DNA of 64,000 nucleotides, from the NCBI GenBank assembly GCA_030531005.1, contig JAUMTW010000005.1:124001-188000 (forward strand), written 5' to 3'. The translations under genes and the position numbers were made by a program. The notes below the pieces were generated by a model. The model made no database searches, was not told the DNA's origin, and was given only the letters and a program-made list of their open reading frames with translations. Below are positions 1 through 8,787 of the stretch, one piece after another (the first letter of the stretch is position 1; every line of letters begins with the position of its first letter). The stretch is from Corynebacterium sp. (lineage in GTDB: Bacteria > Actinomycetota > Actinomycetes > Mycobacteriales > Mycobacteriaceae).

Positions 1-124
1 ATAGACACAATCGGGCATCTGTTCGAAAAAAGCTAGCGTGCTTGGCCGGGCATGCGATATCTTAAAGGCAACCTTTAAATAGGTTGCCAGTGGAGCATTA
101 CTTTGCTCTTGTGTGAGCCAAAGA

Positions 125-160
125 CAGCGCCCCAGATCATAGAGTAGATCTGGGGCGCTG
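125..160. terminator. Perfect 14-bp hairpin, likely terminator
   Basis: The arms at 125-138 and 147-160 are exact inverted complements around an 8-nt loop. On the minus strand the stem is followed by TCTTT, so it fits best as the terminator of the minus-strand gene ending at 238. It could also serve a plus-strand gene to the left of the window. I see no gene in positions 1-237. Confidence 0.75.
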
Positions 161-237
161 TTGCTGCTCGAGCAGGCTCGGGAATCGGCCCCTCTTTGCC
201 ACACGTGTGAGTTCAGAAGAAGGGTTATATCGGAATC

Positions 238-906
238 CTAGAGCACTAGCTCCACATTCTCCGCCGCAACAATCTCCTCGAGGCGCTGTTCATCAACCTC
301 TCCAACGACGGTAACGACAGAACCACCGGTGGCTAAGGGGGCAAGTAGTTGTGCTTCAAAGCTTGTCCAGTCGTCCCATCCGCGCCCGAGTACGCGTTGC
401 GCAGCACCACTTACTGCAACAGTATCTGTCAAAGCGGGTCCATCTTCGTAGAACACATCCCCATAGGCACGCGTGGTCGGGCTAAAGTCCACCACCCCTG
501 GGAGCAATTCACCGCCGCATTCCACAACACCGCGGCCAAAGGGGTCGCTGGTCACTGCGACCACGATAGCCTCGGTATCAACGCTTTGGAGCTCGGGGGG
601 AACAAATACTACGAGGGGATCCCTTGCAGCAATGGCATCTGGATGCGGCGCAATAATTTCAACCTCAACTTCAGCAGCGAGCGCGCCGAGGATAATCACT
701 ACCGCTTGCCAGTTCACCGGCAAAGCCAATGTGATGTTATCGCCGGCTTCGAGATCGAGTTCCTCCCGCAGCATGTTGGCGACTTTTGCAGCCCAGTTAT
801 CCAAGGTAGTTGCAGAGAAATCAAGTCGCGAGCCTTCTGTCTCGTCATAGATGGTTAAGCGGGGGCTGCTGGGGTTAGCGGCCAGCAGGGCATTGAGTAG
901 CTGCAT
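238..906 (-). CDS. TIGR03089 family protein
   Basis: A 222-residue protein of the actinobacterial TIGR03089 family, whose members resemble a shortened N-terminal part of AMP-binding enzymes. No ATP-binding signature loop or C-terminal lid domain is visible, so adenylating activity is doubtful; the biochemical role is unknown. The N-terminus (MQLLNALLAANPSSPRLTIY) is typical of the family. Its position next to an LCP-family gene matches the mycobacterial order (Rv3268 beside Rv3267). It lies 74 bp downstream of lcpA on the same strand and may be cotranscribed with it. The family call is by recognition of sequence and context. Confidence 0.8.
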   Translation of the reverse strand: MQLLNALLAANPSSPRLTIYDETEGSRLDFSATTLDNWAAKVANMLREELDLEAGDNITLALPVNWQAVVIILGALAAEVEVEIIAPHPDAIAARDPLVVFVPPELQSVDTEAIVVAVTSDPFGRGVVECGGELLPGVVDFSPTTRAYGDVFYEDGPALTDTVAVSGAAQRVLGRGWDDWTSFEAQLLAPLATGGSVVTVVGEVDEQRLEEIVAAENVELVL

Positions 907-980
907 TGAAATACTCCTCGAAGAGCCAGGGCGAAAAGGCCAAACTATAAAAACCGGAAGGTAAAGCTACGGTACAAGCC

Positions 981-2579
981 TTAGTTCACGCAGCGCGAGC
1001 TGTCATTATCAGCAGCGGTAATTTCGCGATCAGTCAAGGATTCGTCCACGATGGTACCGGGCTCACCTACGGTGTCTTCGTCATCGGTGTTTGTCGTATT
1101 GGTCTCACTGGAGTCTGAATCGTCGGAGCCGGGACCATCGTAGTCATCAGCGAGTACTACGACATAGGAGTTTTCGCCTAACGAGCTGCTGTACTCAATG
1201 GGTACATTAAGTTCCTCGGCAAGGGCCTTTGCTGCTTCATCATCGGTATCAGCGGCTAATACGGCGCTGGAGCTGTACAAGTCCGCTGTGGGGTTGCCGA
1301 CCTCAGCAATTGTGAATCCCATATTTTCGAGGTGATCAGCGACAGAGGCAGCCAACCCAGCTGTCGAGCCAGCGTTGAGTACGGTTAGTTCGGCATCCGC
1401 ATAGGCATCATGAGAGTCAACGGTAGAAGCATCAGAGCTCGCGGACTCTTTCTGTTCAGTTTTAGCGGTTTCGCTGTCAGAGAGCATGTCTTCGAAGAAT
1501 TCATGCACCTGGCTAACGTTGACCGTCACGATGGATTCACCATAGTCGCCCACGCCATCAGCTGAGGTTACCGGGATAGTGTTGAACACGACGTTACCAC
1601 CGGCAAGGCCTTGGATTTGGTTTGCGAAGCTCATGATGTCCCAGCCCTCATCGATGATCATGGAACGCTCTGCAGCAGAGGCAAGATCGTTTAAACGCGC
1701 AGGGTTGGTAAGCGTGCCAGTCGAGAGCACTTTATTTACCAAGGACGCCATGAAAGCTTGTTGGCGTACGATGCGATCTAGGTCACCGCGCTGTAAGCCG
1801 TGACGCTGGCGCACGAAGGCTAAGGCTTCCGCGCCATTGAGGGTTTGGTTACCCGCATGAAAATTAGCGCCGGAGTATTCGTCATAGACATCCTCGTTCA
1901 GGCAGACGTCCACGCCACCTACGGCATCAGTGAGCAGTACGAAGCCAAGCAGACCAATCTCAGCGTAGTGATCCACCTCAATGCCGGTGAGATCCTTCAC
2001 CGCATTGATCAGGCCCTGGCGGCCGGCATCAGTAGACTTCTGCTCCAGTTCGGATGGGTCAGAAACGCCTTCATCGATCAGCTCTTCTCGGCGTTGGGCC
2101 TTATACATGCCATATACACCGTTAATCTTGGTGTTTCCGAACTCTTCGTCGTGAATATATGTATCGCGCGGAATAGAGACGGCCGTAGCGGAACTACCAT
2201 CATTGGGCACGCGCATCACCATGATGGTATCGGTGTTGTCATTGCCACCGTCATCACCAGCGTTAAGGAGAGCGACTTCTTCTGCGGTGAGTTCATTGCC
2301 CTGGGCATCGGTACGTGAGTCGGACCCCACTAGCAAGATGTCGATGGCGCCATCTGCAGCGGTCTCATTATTTGCCCCACCCAGAGTGAGGTTGCCTGCC
2401 GATGCCACGGTGTTGCCGACACGACCAACGGTGTAATAGCCCGCAGCAGAGAAAGCCAAGGACGCAACTGCGAGGGTGGAAAGGAGAATCTTGCTTAGCT
2501 TAGATCCGCGTTGGGTGGTATCGGGGCCGGCCTTAGGGGCAGCCTGGATATCCCGATTATTGCGCGGGGATGGGCTCAT
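981..2579 (-). CDS. lcpA: LytR-CpsA-Psr family cell-wall polymer ligase (LcpA)
   Basis: A 532-residue membrane-anchored enzyme. LCP proteins transfer polyprenyl-linked polymers to the wall; in corynebacteria LcpA attaches arabinogalactan to peptidoglycan. A cytoplasmic N-terminus of about 27 residues precedes one membrane segment (about 28-52). The extracellular LCP domain (about 80-300) has DILLVGSDSR, DTIMVMRV, SIPRDTY and a C-terminal basic part with FVRQRHGLQRGDLDRIVRQQ, supplying the conserved Arg and Asp residues. A LytR_C domain follows (about 395-475, starting AELTVLNAG), then an acidic Asp/Ser/Thr tail ending RCVN. Divergent wbbL and nearby manC support a role in wall assembly. The symbol rests on synteny with C. 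glutamicum. Confidence 0.9.
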   Translation of the reverse strand: MSPSPRNNRDIQAAPKAGPDTTQRGSKLSKILLSTLAVASLAFSAAGYYTVGRVGNTVASAGNLTLGGANNETAADGAIDILLVGSDSRTDAQGNELTAEEVALLNAGDDGGNDNTDTIMVMRVPNDGSSATAVSIPRDTYIHDEEFGNTKINGVYGMYKAQRREELIDEGVSDPSELEQKSTDAGRQGLINAVKDLTGIEVDHYAEIGLLGFVLLTDAVGGVDVCLNEDVYDEYSGANFHAGNQTLNGAEALAFVRQRHGLQRGDLDRIVRQQAFMASLVNKVLSTGTLTNPARLNDLASAAERSMIIDEGWDIMSFANQIQGLAGGNVVFNTIPVTSADGVGDYGESIVTVNVSQVHEFFEDMLSDSETAKTEQKESASSDASTVDSHDAYADAELTVLNAGSTAGLAASVADHLENMGFTIAEVGNPTADLYSSSAVLAADTDDEAAKALAEELNVPIEYSSSLGENSYVVVLADDYDGPGSDDSDSSETNTTNTDDEDTVGEPGTIVDESLTDREITAADNDSSRCVN

Positions 2580-2956
2580 TGATTTACTCCATTAGCACAG
2601 GTTGAACGGCAAATAGGGGCAAGAAAAGCCGGCATGCAAGCACTCTTTTTTCGAAGGGGAACGCTTAAGAGTAATTGCAACTGCTTTTCAAAGGTCTGTC
2701 CTATTTTAGACTGTTGGACCAAAAAAACTAAGTCATGCGCGCCGAGGTGGCAAAGAATCTCTTGCGGTGCAGTGTCCTCTCATAGTGGCCTCGCATAGTG
2801 ACCTCACATAGTGGGTACGCTGCAGGGAAATGCGCACGCCGCGCCTAAGCTACCTGGCAACCACCTGGCTGATATCGCACAATGCCCCGGATAAAAGTCA
2901 CGTATTCGGGGCATGGCAGCACAAGCTCGTATTCTTCAGCGATTAGCATAGGTCCT
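2580..2956. promoter_or_regulatory. Divergent lcpA/wbbL intergenic region
   Basis: This 377-bp region separates the divergent lcpA and wbbL genes and should hold both promoters. Its clearest structure is three tandem 13-mers (listed separately). An A7 run lies at about 2720. An ORF in the wbbL frame can be extended to an ATG at 2882, but that extra sequence does not look like glycosyltransferase and I treat it as untranslated. Confidence 0.5.
2776..2814 (+). repeat. Three tandem 13-nt repeats, CCTCnCATAGTGr
   Basis: Copies at 2776-2788, 2789-2801 and 2802-2814 are directly abutting and differ only at position 5 (T, G, A) and the last base. The array sits between divergent wall genes. It could be an operator array for a regulator binding the same DNA face at slightly more than one helical turn, or simple slippage expansion. 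No regulator is assigned. Confidence 0.85.
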
Positions 2957-3862
2957 GTGACTTCCAACGCAGCTAAATTACCCCTGGCTATCGTGACCGT
3001 AACGTATTCGCCAGGCTCGCACCTGCAGCCCTGGATCGAATCTGCCCGTGTTGCTACTACCTGTCCGGTACACATTGTTCTGGCAGATAATGGTTCTGTC
3101 GATGGCGTTCCCGAAGCTGCTGCAGCGGACAATGATGACGTTCACTTCGTGCCTACTGGGGGAAATCTAGGTTATGGCTCCGGAATGAACGTCGGCGTGC
3201 GCCACCTGGCAGCGGCACGCGCTGCAGGGGAGATAAACCCAGACTATGTACTCATCAGCAACCCTGATGTGGTCTTTGATGAGGGCAGTATTGATGAACT
3301 GCTCGCCTGTGCTGTCCGCCATCCAGAAGCAGGTGCCATCGGGCCATATATCGCCCAGCACGATGGTTCGGCCTATCCTTCCGCGCGAAATATTCCTACC
3401 CTGGGCAACGGGATTGGTCATGCGCTGTTCGGGCAGATCTGGCCTGCGAATCCCTGGACTGCCCACTACAAGGCTGGGGAGAACATGGATGAGGAGCGCA
3501 TCGCTGGATGGCTTTCTGGTTCTTGTGTGTTGCTGCGCTGGGAAGCATTCGATGCCATCGGTGGCTTTGATGAGCGCTACTTCATGTATATGGAAGACGT
3601 TGATCTCGGCGATCGCCTTACTCGGGCGGGCTGGGTAAATATTTTTTGTCCCACTGCGGTGATCACGCACGAGGTAGGCCATGCTGCAGGGAAAGTCCCA
3701 GAAAAGATGCTAGCTGCCCATCATGAATCTGCCTATCGATTCCAGGCAGATCGCCTTATCGGATTCCGTAATTTACCAGTACGTGCGGTGCTGTGGACCG
3801 GGCTGAGGGCTCGCCTTGCTATCAGCATTGCCGTAGCGAAGCTGCGTGCTGCTCGCCGGTAA
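2957..3862 (+). CDS. wbbL: Family 2 glycosyltransferase, rhamnosyltransferase WbbL
   Basis: About 301 residues from the GTG at 2957. In Actinobacteria WbbL adds L-rhamnose to decaprenyl-diphospho-GlcNAc, making the linker that joins arabinogalactan to peptidoglycan at the cytoplasmic face of the membrane. The GT-A fold starts at once with LAIVTVTYSPG; a nucleotide-binding acidic motif follows (ISNPDVVFDEGS), and the acceptor-side motif is GGFDERYFMYMEDVDLGDRL. No membrane helix is seen. A longer reading from ATG 2882 adds 25 residues atypical of the family, so the GTG is preferred although its ribosome site is weak. Neighbours lcpA and manC match the mycobacterial wbbL1 locus. Confidence 0.88.
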   Translation: MTSNAAKLPLAIVTVTYSPGSHLQPWIESARVATTCPVHIVLADNGSVDGVPEAAAADNDDVHFVPTGGNLGYGSGMNVGVRHLAAARAAGEINPDYVLISNPDVVFDEGSIDELLACAVRHPEAGAIGPYIAQHDGSAYPSARNIPTLGNGIGHALFGQIWPANPWTAHYKAGENMDEERIAGWLSGSCVLLRWEAFDAIGGFDERYFMYMEDVDLGDRLTRAGWVNIFCPTAVITHEVGHAAGKVPEKMLAAHHESAYRFQADRLIGFRNLPVRAVLWTGLRARLAISIAVAKLRAARR

Positions 3863-4072
3863 TGCACCGAATAATCAGCTCACGCTGCATCGTGGCATCC
3901 GGGCGCTGATAACTCCACTGCGTGATGAGACATCAAGAAAAATCCTGGACCATTTGCGGCACGTTATCTTCACTCAGGCCTGGGGAACCGGTAGCGTATG
4001 CAACGAATAAAACTCAATCCCGGGTATGCCAGGCTGCCCGCACGTGGAAAGCAAGGAGTGAATCCAAGCATT

Positions 4073-5173
4073 ATGGCCGAACAAACTACTGCTGCGGCAT
4101 TGGGCGAAAACGTTGATGCCGTCATCCTCGTAGGCGGCAAAGGCACCCGACTGCGTCCACTGACAGTTGCCACCCCAAAACCCATGCTGCCGACTGCAGG
4201 TGTGCCTTTTCTATCGCACCTGCTTTCCCGTATCCAGGCCGCTGGTATCAAGCACGTCGTGCTCGGCACCTCTTTTAGGGCAGAGGTATTCGAGGCCTAT
4301 TTCGGTGATGGCTCCGAATTTGGCTTAGAGATTGAATATGTTGTCGAGCAAGAGCCCCTGGGTACCGGTGGAGGCATTCGCAACGTCTATGAAAAGCTGC
4401 GCAACGACACCGTCATGGTATTCAATGGTGATGTACTCGGCGGCACGGACCTCAACGCGATCCTCGAGACTCATGTCACCAAGGATGCCGATCTCACCAT
4501 GCACCTCGTGCGAGTGGCGGATCCGCGCGCCTTTGGTTGTGTGCCCACCGATGATGAGGGTCGCGTGCAGGCCTTCTTGGAAAAGACCGAGGATCCACCA
4601 ACCGATCAGATTAATGCGGGCTGCTATGTTTTCCGGCGCGAACTGATCGAACGCATTCCGGCGTGCCAGGTAGTCTCCGTGGAGCGCCAGACCTTCCCGC
4701 AGCTACTTGAAGAAGGCAAGAAGGTGTACGGTCACGTGGATACAGCCTACTGGCGTGACATGGGAACCCCAGCTGACTTCGTCCGCGGTTCTTCGGATCT
4801 CGTCCGTGGCATTGCGCCCTCGCCAATTCTGGAGGGCAAGACTGGGGAGTGTTTGGTTGATGATTCCGCAGCCGTGCGCGATGGCGCCTTGTTGCTCGGT
4901 GGTACCGTTGTCGGCCGTGGTTCTGAGATCGGTGCTGGCTGCCGTTTGGATGACACCGTCGTCTTTGATGGAGTGAGCGTTGAGCCGGGTGCCATTATTG
5001 AAGATTCCATCATTGCTTCTGGCGCTCGCATTGGAGCGAATGCCCGTATTCGTGGCGCTATCATCGGCGAAGGCGCCGTGGTTGGTGCGCGGTGCGAACT
5101 CCTTGATGGGGTGCGCGTTTGGCCAGGTGTGGACCTGCCAGACGGTGGGGTTCGGTTTAGCTCCGACGCCTAG
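4073..5173 (+). CDS. manC: Mannose-1-phosphate guanylyltransferase ManC
   Basis: A 366-residue nucleotidyltransferase expected to make GDP-mannose from mannose-1-phosphate and GTP, feeding lipomannan, lipoarabinomannan and glycolipid synthesis. The N-terminal Rossmann-like domain has the signature LVGGKGTRLRPLT and KPMLP (about 20-42), then FNGDVLGG. The C-terminal third is a left-handed beta helix of hexapeptide repeats (IIEDSIIASGARIGANARI). The ATG at 4073 is chosen because AAGGAG lies 14 nt upstream and the alignment begins just after it; an upstream in-frame ATG at 3998 lacks a site. Mycobacterial orthologues are called ManC or RmlA2; manA and manB downstream favour ManC. Confidence 0.87.
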   Translation: MAEQTTAAALGENVDAVILVGGKGTRLRPLTVATPKPMLPTAGVPFLSHLLSRIQAAGIKHVVLGTSFRAEVFEAYFGDGSEFGLEIEYVVEQEPLGTGGGIRNVYEKLRNDTVMVFNGDVLGGTDLNAILETHVTKDADLTMHLVRVADPRAFGCVPTDDEGRVQAFLEKTEDPPTDQINAGCYVFRRELIERIPACQVVSVERQTFPQLLEEGKKVYGHVDTAYWRDMGTPADFVRGSSDLVRGIAPSPILEGKTGECLVDDSAAVRDGALLLGGTVVGRGSEIGAGCRLDDTVVFDGVSVEPGAIIEDSIIASGARIGANARIRGAIIGEGAVVGARCELLDGVRVWPGVDLPDGGVRFSSDA

Positions 5174-5647
5174 GGTTGGCATTGTTTGCTTGAGTGCGGC
5201 CCCGACGGTACCCCGTGCTAAAAGGAGGCGTGCTCCGAGCGCGCTTGGGGAGTGTGCAAAAGTGGCTGGCTTAGCACCGCGGTCTATCGGCTGCTGAGCT
5301 TGTGGCGCTGTAGAGGTGTTGTGGGATTTTTGCTCAGGTGGCAACTGGGCGCGCCGTACTAGATTTCTTGCGTTCAAAAAAGCTCTTACCACAACATGTA
5401 GTGCCCCCGCCTTTTACCCCTTGCCTGTTAAAGGTGTGATTTTTGAGGTTTCCACCCACGTTGACCTGGAATAATGAGAATTATTTTACGTTGTTCTTGA
5501 CTTCGGGTTGACGATATCTAGGGATGCGTGTTGAATTTTAACTAGTTGGTTTTCGCTACGGGCACCCTAAAAACCCGGCGAAACGCCGAAAAGTACGAGA
5601 AGCCGCTAGAGATAGCACTCAACGAAGCTAGAAGAGAGGAGGGTGGC
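5174..5647 (+). promoter_or_regulatory. Upstream region of whcD
   Basis: A 474-bp region without a supportable gene. It holds an AT-rich palindrome at 5470-5485 and a promoter-like pair: TTGACT at 5497-5502 and TAGGGA at 5519-5524, 16 nt apart. The whcD start lies about 120 nt further on, so a sizeable 5' leader is likely if this promoter is used. Ribosome site AGAGGAGGG is at 5635-5643. Confidence 0.45.
5470..5485. promoter_or_regulatory. AT-rich palindrome, Fur-family-like
   Basis: AATAAT (5470-5475) and ATTATT (5480-5485) are inverted around GAGA, about 12 bp upstream of the TTGACT box. The layout resembles operators of Fur-family repressors (Fur/Zur/PerR), whose sites are inverted AT-rich repeats containing TAATGA-like half sites. 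This is pattern resemblance only. Confidence 0.3.
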
Positions 5648-5944
5648 GTGGAGAATTTTGCGAAGGACGCCGCGCCTCGCTCGCTGGTCGAAATTCCGGT
5701 GGAAGAACTCTTCCGGCAGGCCGAAAACGAATGGCAAGAACAAGCCCTTTGTGCTCAAACCGATCCAGAAGCATTCTTCCCTGATAAGGGTGGTTCTACT
5801 CGAGAGGCAAAGCGGATTTGTCAAGCTTGTGCAGTACGCGATGAATGCCTGGAGTATGCTCTGGCCAACGATGAGCGCTTCGGCATTTGGGGTGGACTTT
5901 CAGAGCGCGAACGTCGTCGCCTTCAGCAAGACTATGGGGCTTAA
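5648..5944 (+). CDS. whcD: WhiB-family iron-sulfur regulator WhcD (WhiB2)
   Basis: A 98-residue WhiB-like protein, probably cytoplasmic and holding a [4Fe-4S] cluster. WhiB2/WhmD/WhcD orthologues control cell division and septation. Four cluster cysteines are visible: LCAQTDPEAFFP gives the first, then ICQACAVRDECLEYA gives the C-x2-C-x5-C set. The WhiB turn is GIWGGLSERERRRL, followed by a short basic tail. The GTG at 5648 has a strong AGAGGAGGG site 4 nt upstream; the reading frame is open further upstream but without a good start. Its place between manC and the DUF3499 gene matches whiB2 in mycobacteria. Confidence 0.92.
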   Translation: MENFAKDAAPRSLVEIPVEELFRQAENEWQEQALCAQTDPEAFFPDKGGSTREAKRICQACAVRDECLEYALANDERFGIWGGLSERERRRLQQDYGA

Positions 5945-5965
5945 TAATAACGAAGCTTCAAAGAG

Positions 5966-5993
5966 GTCGTAGGAATTTTCCTGCGACTTTTTC
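5966..5993 (+). terminator. Intrinsic terminator after whcD
   Basis: GTCGTAGGA (5966-5974) pairs with TCCTGCGAC (5979-5987), with one G-U pair, around a 4-nt loop and is followed by TTTTTC. It lies 22 nt past the whcD stop. Confidence 0.8.
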
Positions 5994-6138
5994 TTTTATG
6001 TTCAAAACGCGCGAGTCAATGGTGGGGCACTCAACGCGTATGAAATTATGGCATTCGAATGTATTCAGCCCTGTCGGTTCTAGTGCCCAAAAGCAGCCCT
6101 GGCATCATCGGCCAAACCTGCAGCCTAATATTTTGCGA

Positions 6139-6600
6139 CTATTCTTCCCAAGGCCACCGGAAATTGGGTTCAATGTCAGTTGGCAGCATGTTTAGATAGC
6201 TGGCAACTAAATACGTCAGCACTCGCTCTAGCAATATAAGCTGCTCTTGGCGATTGACGCACCGATTCATAATCGGCATGCGAAATAACACAATGCGTGC
6301 TCGAGTTGGGCGCCCGCTGCGATCCACACCAGCTGGAATTAACCGACCCAATGGCACTGGCCCATCGCTGGCAATTTCATCGCTAGCAAGTGCGGCCTCG
6401 GGACGGATACGCATGCGCGGCACGGTATCAATAGCAATATCTAAGGTCTGTAGTTGCTGGGCAAAACGGTGCTGTAGTGGGGCATAAGCCTCTAATACCG
6501 TGCGATCAAAACGATCGCGACGCGTTTGAAAACGCGGGGTATTCTCCGGCAACAACGAGCCGCGAATACCGCGGCCATGGCGCTGTCGGTATTGCTTCAT
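6139..6600 (-). CDS. Zincin-like (PF06262-type) family protein, Rv3259-like, lacking HExxH
   Basis: A 153-residue conserved actinobacterial protein resembling mycobacterial Rv3259, usually grouped with the zincin-like metallopeptidase family. Features are an Arg-rich start (GRGIRGSLLPENTPRFQTRR), RFDRTVLEAYAPL, a central IASDGPVPLGRLIPAG and a C-terminal helix LERVLTYLVASYLNMLPTDIEP. Where true zincins have HExxH, this protein has no histidine pair, so protease activity is unlikely. It is convergent with whcD and divergent from the DUF3499 gene, the same arrangement as in mycobacteria. Function unknown. Confidence 0.75.
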   Translation of the reverse strand: MKQYRQRHGRGIRGSLLPENTPRFQTRRDRFDRTVLEAYAPLQHRFAQQLQTLDIAIDTVPRMRIRPEAALASDEIASDGPVPLGRLIPAGVDRSGRPTRARIVLFRMPIMNRCVNRQEQLILLERVLTYLVASYLNMLPTDIEPNFRWPWEE

Positions 6601-6691
6601 GGCACCAGCTTAAAGTGCCCAAACTTTGACCCGCTTATGCCACGCCGAGGGCTGGAAATCTTCAAAATGTTTTCCAAGGGGGCTAGACTCT

Positions 6692-7084
6692 GTGGATGTG
6701 AATCAAATTCGTCGGTGCTCTCGTCCCGGCTGCGGCAAAGAAGCAGTCGCTACCTTGACCTACGCTTATGCCCACTCCACAGCAGTCATCGGCCCTTTGG
6801 TAGCCAATGACGATCCCCACAGCTGGGATCTCTGCGAGTACCATGCCGGCAAGATTACCGCGCCTCTAGGGTGGGAACTCGTGCGTCTAGAGTCCCAGGA
6901 TTTAGAAGATGATGACCTCACCGCCTTGGCCGAGGCTGTGCGCGAAGCGGGCCAAGCTGCCACTGGATTAGTTGATCCCCACGAACAAGCTCAGCAGCGC
7001 CATCCTGCGCAGCGGCGCACGTCGGCGCGTCGGTCGCACTTGCATGTGGTTCCCGACTTGCAAGAAGAAGACAGCCAAGACTAG
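6692..7084 (+). CDS. DUF3499 family protein
   Basis: A 130-residue protein of the DUF3499 family (Rv3258c-like). The N-terminal half has a probable zinc-binding set, RRCSRPGCGKEAVATLTYAY and later LCEYHAGKITAPLGWE, giving Cys, Cys, Cys and His ligands. The C-terminal half is acidic then basic and looks disordered. Start GTG 6692 has AAGGGGG nine nt upstream; a second GTG at 6698 is possible. The gene is always found beside whiB2 and manB in related genomes, which suggests an envelope or division role, but none is known. Confidence 0.85.
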   Translation: MDVNQIRRCSRPGCGKEAVATLTYAYAHSTAVIGPLVANDDPHSWDLCEYHAGKITAPLGWELVRLESQDLEDDDLTALAEAVREAGQAATGLVDPHEQAQQRHPAQRRTSARRSHLHVVPDLQEEDSQD

Positions 7085-7410
7085 CCAAGCCTCGAGTCGT
7101 AGCGGAGCTAGTTTCACTTTTTATGCAGGCTGGCGCTATGTTTTACGGGCTCATTCCTGGAGTGATACTAGGTACAACCCCCTGGCAGGCTGTAATGCTA
7201 TGAGGGTCTGAATTCTGTGCTTGGCATGTCTGGCGGCTAAGATCAATAGCTAATGTTTTTACGCGGGTAGGAATTATTACCCCGCCGACAACCCCTTGCG
7301 AGATATTTCTGCCAGCAAGGGCAGCCACCATCTGTGGCACAACCCGCGCGCACCTCAGGCAGCAATTGCCAGTGAGCGCGCACCGAAGAACCATAAGGAG
7401 AAGCAAAAAG
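7085..7410 (+). promoter_or_regulatory. Upstream region of manB
   Basis: A 326-bp gap between the DUF3499 gene and manB with no convincing ORF on either strand. It contains ACTAGGTAC at 7167-7175, the same 9-mer core that is tandemly repeated upstream of manA. The ribosome site ATAAGGAG at 7393-7400 ends 10 nt before the manB ATG. Confidence 0.4.
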
Positions 7411-8787
7411 ATGCGATCGCGAAGTGACGTAGCCAAGGTCATTAAAGCCTACGATGTACGCGGTGTCGTAGGTGAAGACATCGACGCCGAGTTCGTAGCA
7501 GAAGTCGGTGCCGCCTTCGCTATTTTGATGCGCGCCGAAAACGCTACCGAGATCGTCGTCGGCCACGACATGCGCCCAAGTTCCCCAGAGCTGGCTCATG
7601 CTTTCGCTAAGGGTGTTGCTGCCCAAGGGCTGAACGTCATCGAGCTGGGCCTCACTTCAACCGACCAGCTTTACTTTGTTTCGGGGGATCGTGAGGCTCC
7701 TGGTGCAATGTTTACCGCCAGCCACAACCCAGCTGAGTACAACGGGATCAAACTCTGCCGCGCTGGTGCAAAGCCCGTCGGCCAAGAAACTGGCCTGGCC
7801 ACCATCATCGATACCTTGGTCGAAGGTATCCCAAGCTATGAGGGCGAGCACGGCAGTATCAGCAGCTATGACTCTTTGGCTGACTATGGCACCTTCTTGC
7901 GCTCCTTAGTGGACCTGATGGAGATCCGTCCGCTCAAGGTTGCTGTTGATGCCGCAAATGGCATGGGTGGTTTTACTGTTCCTGAGGTATTCAAGGGCTT
8001 GCCGCTAGAGGTCGCCCCACTATACTTCGAACTCGATGGCACCTTCCCGAACCATGAGGCCAACCCCTTGGACCCCAAGAACTTGGTAGACCTCCAGGAA
8101 TTTACCCCACAGGTTCGTGCGGATATCGGCCTGGCATTCGATGGTGATGCCGATCGCTGCTTCGTTGTTGATGAAAAGGGGAAGCCTGTTAGCCCATCTG
8201 CGATCTGCGCCTTGATCGCCGAACGCTACCTGGCTAAGCACCCAGGCGCTACCATTATCCACAATCTCATTACCTCGAAGGCAGTGCCTGAGGTCATCGC
8301 GGAAAATGGCGGTGTTGCCGTGCGTACTCGCGTAGGCCACTCCTTCATTAAGGCTCAAATGGCAGAACAGAATGCGGTCTTCGGTGGTGAGCATTCCGCG
8401 CACTACTACTTCAGCGAGTTTTTCCATGCTGACTCCGGCATCTTGGCTGCCATGCACGTCCTCGCGGCCTTGGGGGAGCAGGATAAGCCACTGAGTGAGC
8501 TGATGGCCCGTTACCAGCGGTTTGCTGCTAGTGGCGAAATTAACACTCGCCTGGCTAGTGCGGAGCAACAGCAAGAGCGCACCCAGGCAGTGCTCGATGC
8601 CTTCGCTGATCGCACCGAATCTGTTGATCGCCTCGATGGTGTAACCGTGGAGCTGCAAGGCACTAAAGCCTGGTTCAGCGTGCGTCCTTCGAACACCGAG
8701 CCTTTACTGCGCTTGAACGTCGAAGCTGAGACTGAAGAAGAGGTTGCAGCCTTAACCAAGGAAATCTTGGGAGTTATCCGCGCTTAA
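7411..8787 (+). CDS. manB: Phosphomannomutase/phosphoglucomutase ManB
   Basis: A 458-residue alpha-D-phosphohexomutase converting mannose-6-phosphate to mannose-1-phosphate. All four domains are recognisable. IKAYDVRGVVGEDID is at the start. The phosphoserine loop is TASHNPAEYNGIK, with the catalytic Ser about residue 100. The metal loop is DGDADRCFVVDEKG. The sugar-binding loop is GGEHSAHYYF, and the C-terminal phosphate loop is RPSNTEPLLRLNVEA. ATG 7411 is preferred over an upstream ATG at 7366 because the conserved start RSRSDVAKVIKAYDVRG follows and AAGGAG lies 10 nt upstream. With ManA and ManC it forms the full route from fructose-6-phosphate to GDP-mannose. Confidence 0.93.
   Translation: MRSRSDVAKVIKAYDVRGVVGEDIDAEFVAEVGAAFAILMRAENATEIVVGHDMRPSSPELAHAFAKGVAAQGLNVIELGLTSTDQLYFVSGDREAPGAMFTASHNPAEYNGIKLCRAGAKPVGQETGLATIIDTLVEGIPSYEGEHGSISSYDSLADYGTFLRSLVDLMEIRPLKVAVDAANGMGGFTVPEVFKGLPLEVAPLYFELDGTFPNHEANPLDPKNLVDLQEFTPQVRADIGLAFDGDADRCFVVDEKGKPVSPSAICALIAERYLAKHPGATIIHNLITSKAVPEVIAENGGVAVRTRVGHSFIKAQMAEQNAVFGGEHSAHYYFSEFFHADSGILAAMHVLAALGEQDKPLSELMARYQRFAASGEINTRLASAEQQQERTQAVLDAFADRTESVDRLDGVTVELQGTKAWFSVRPSNTEPLLRLNVEAETEEEVAALTKEILGVIRA

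Noticed and set aside
7143..7626. Minus-strand ORFs overlapping the start of manB
   Set aside because: They are antisense to the well-supported manB coding region and its leader.
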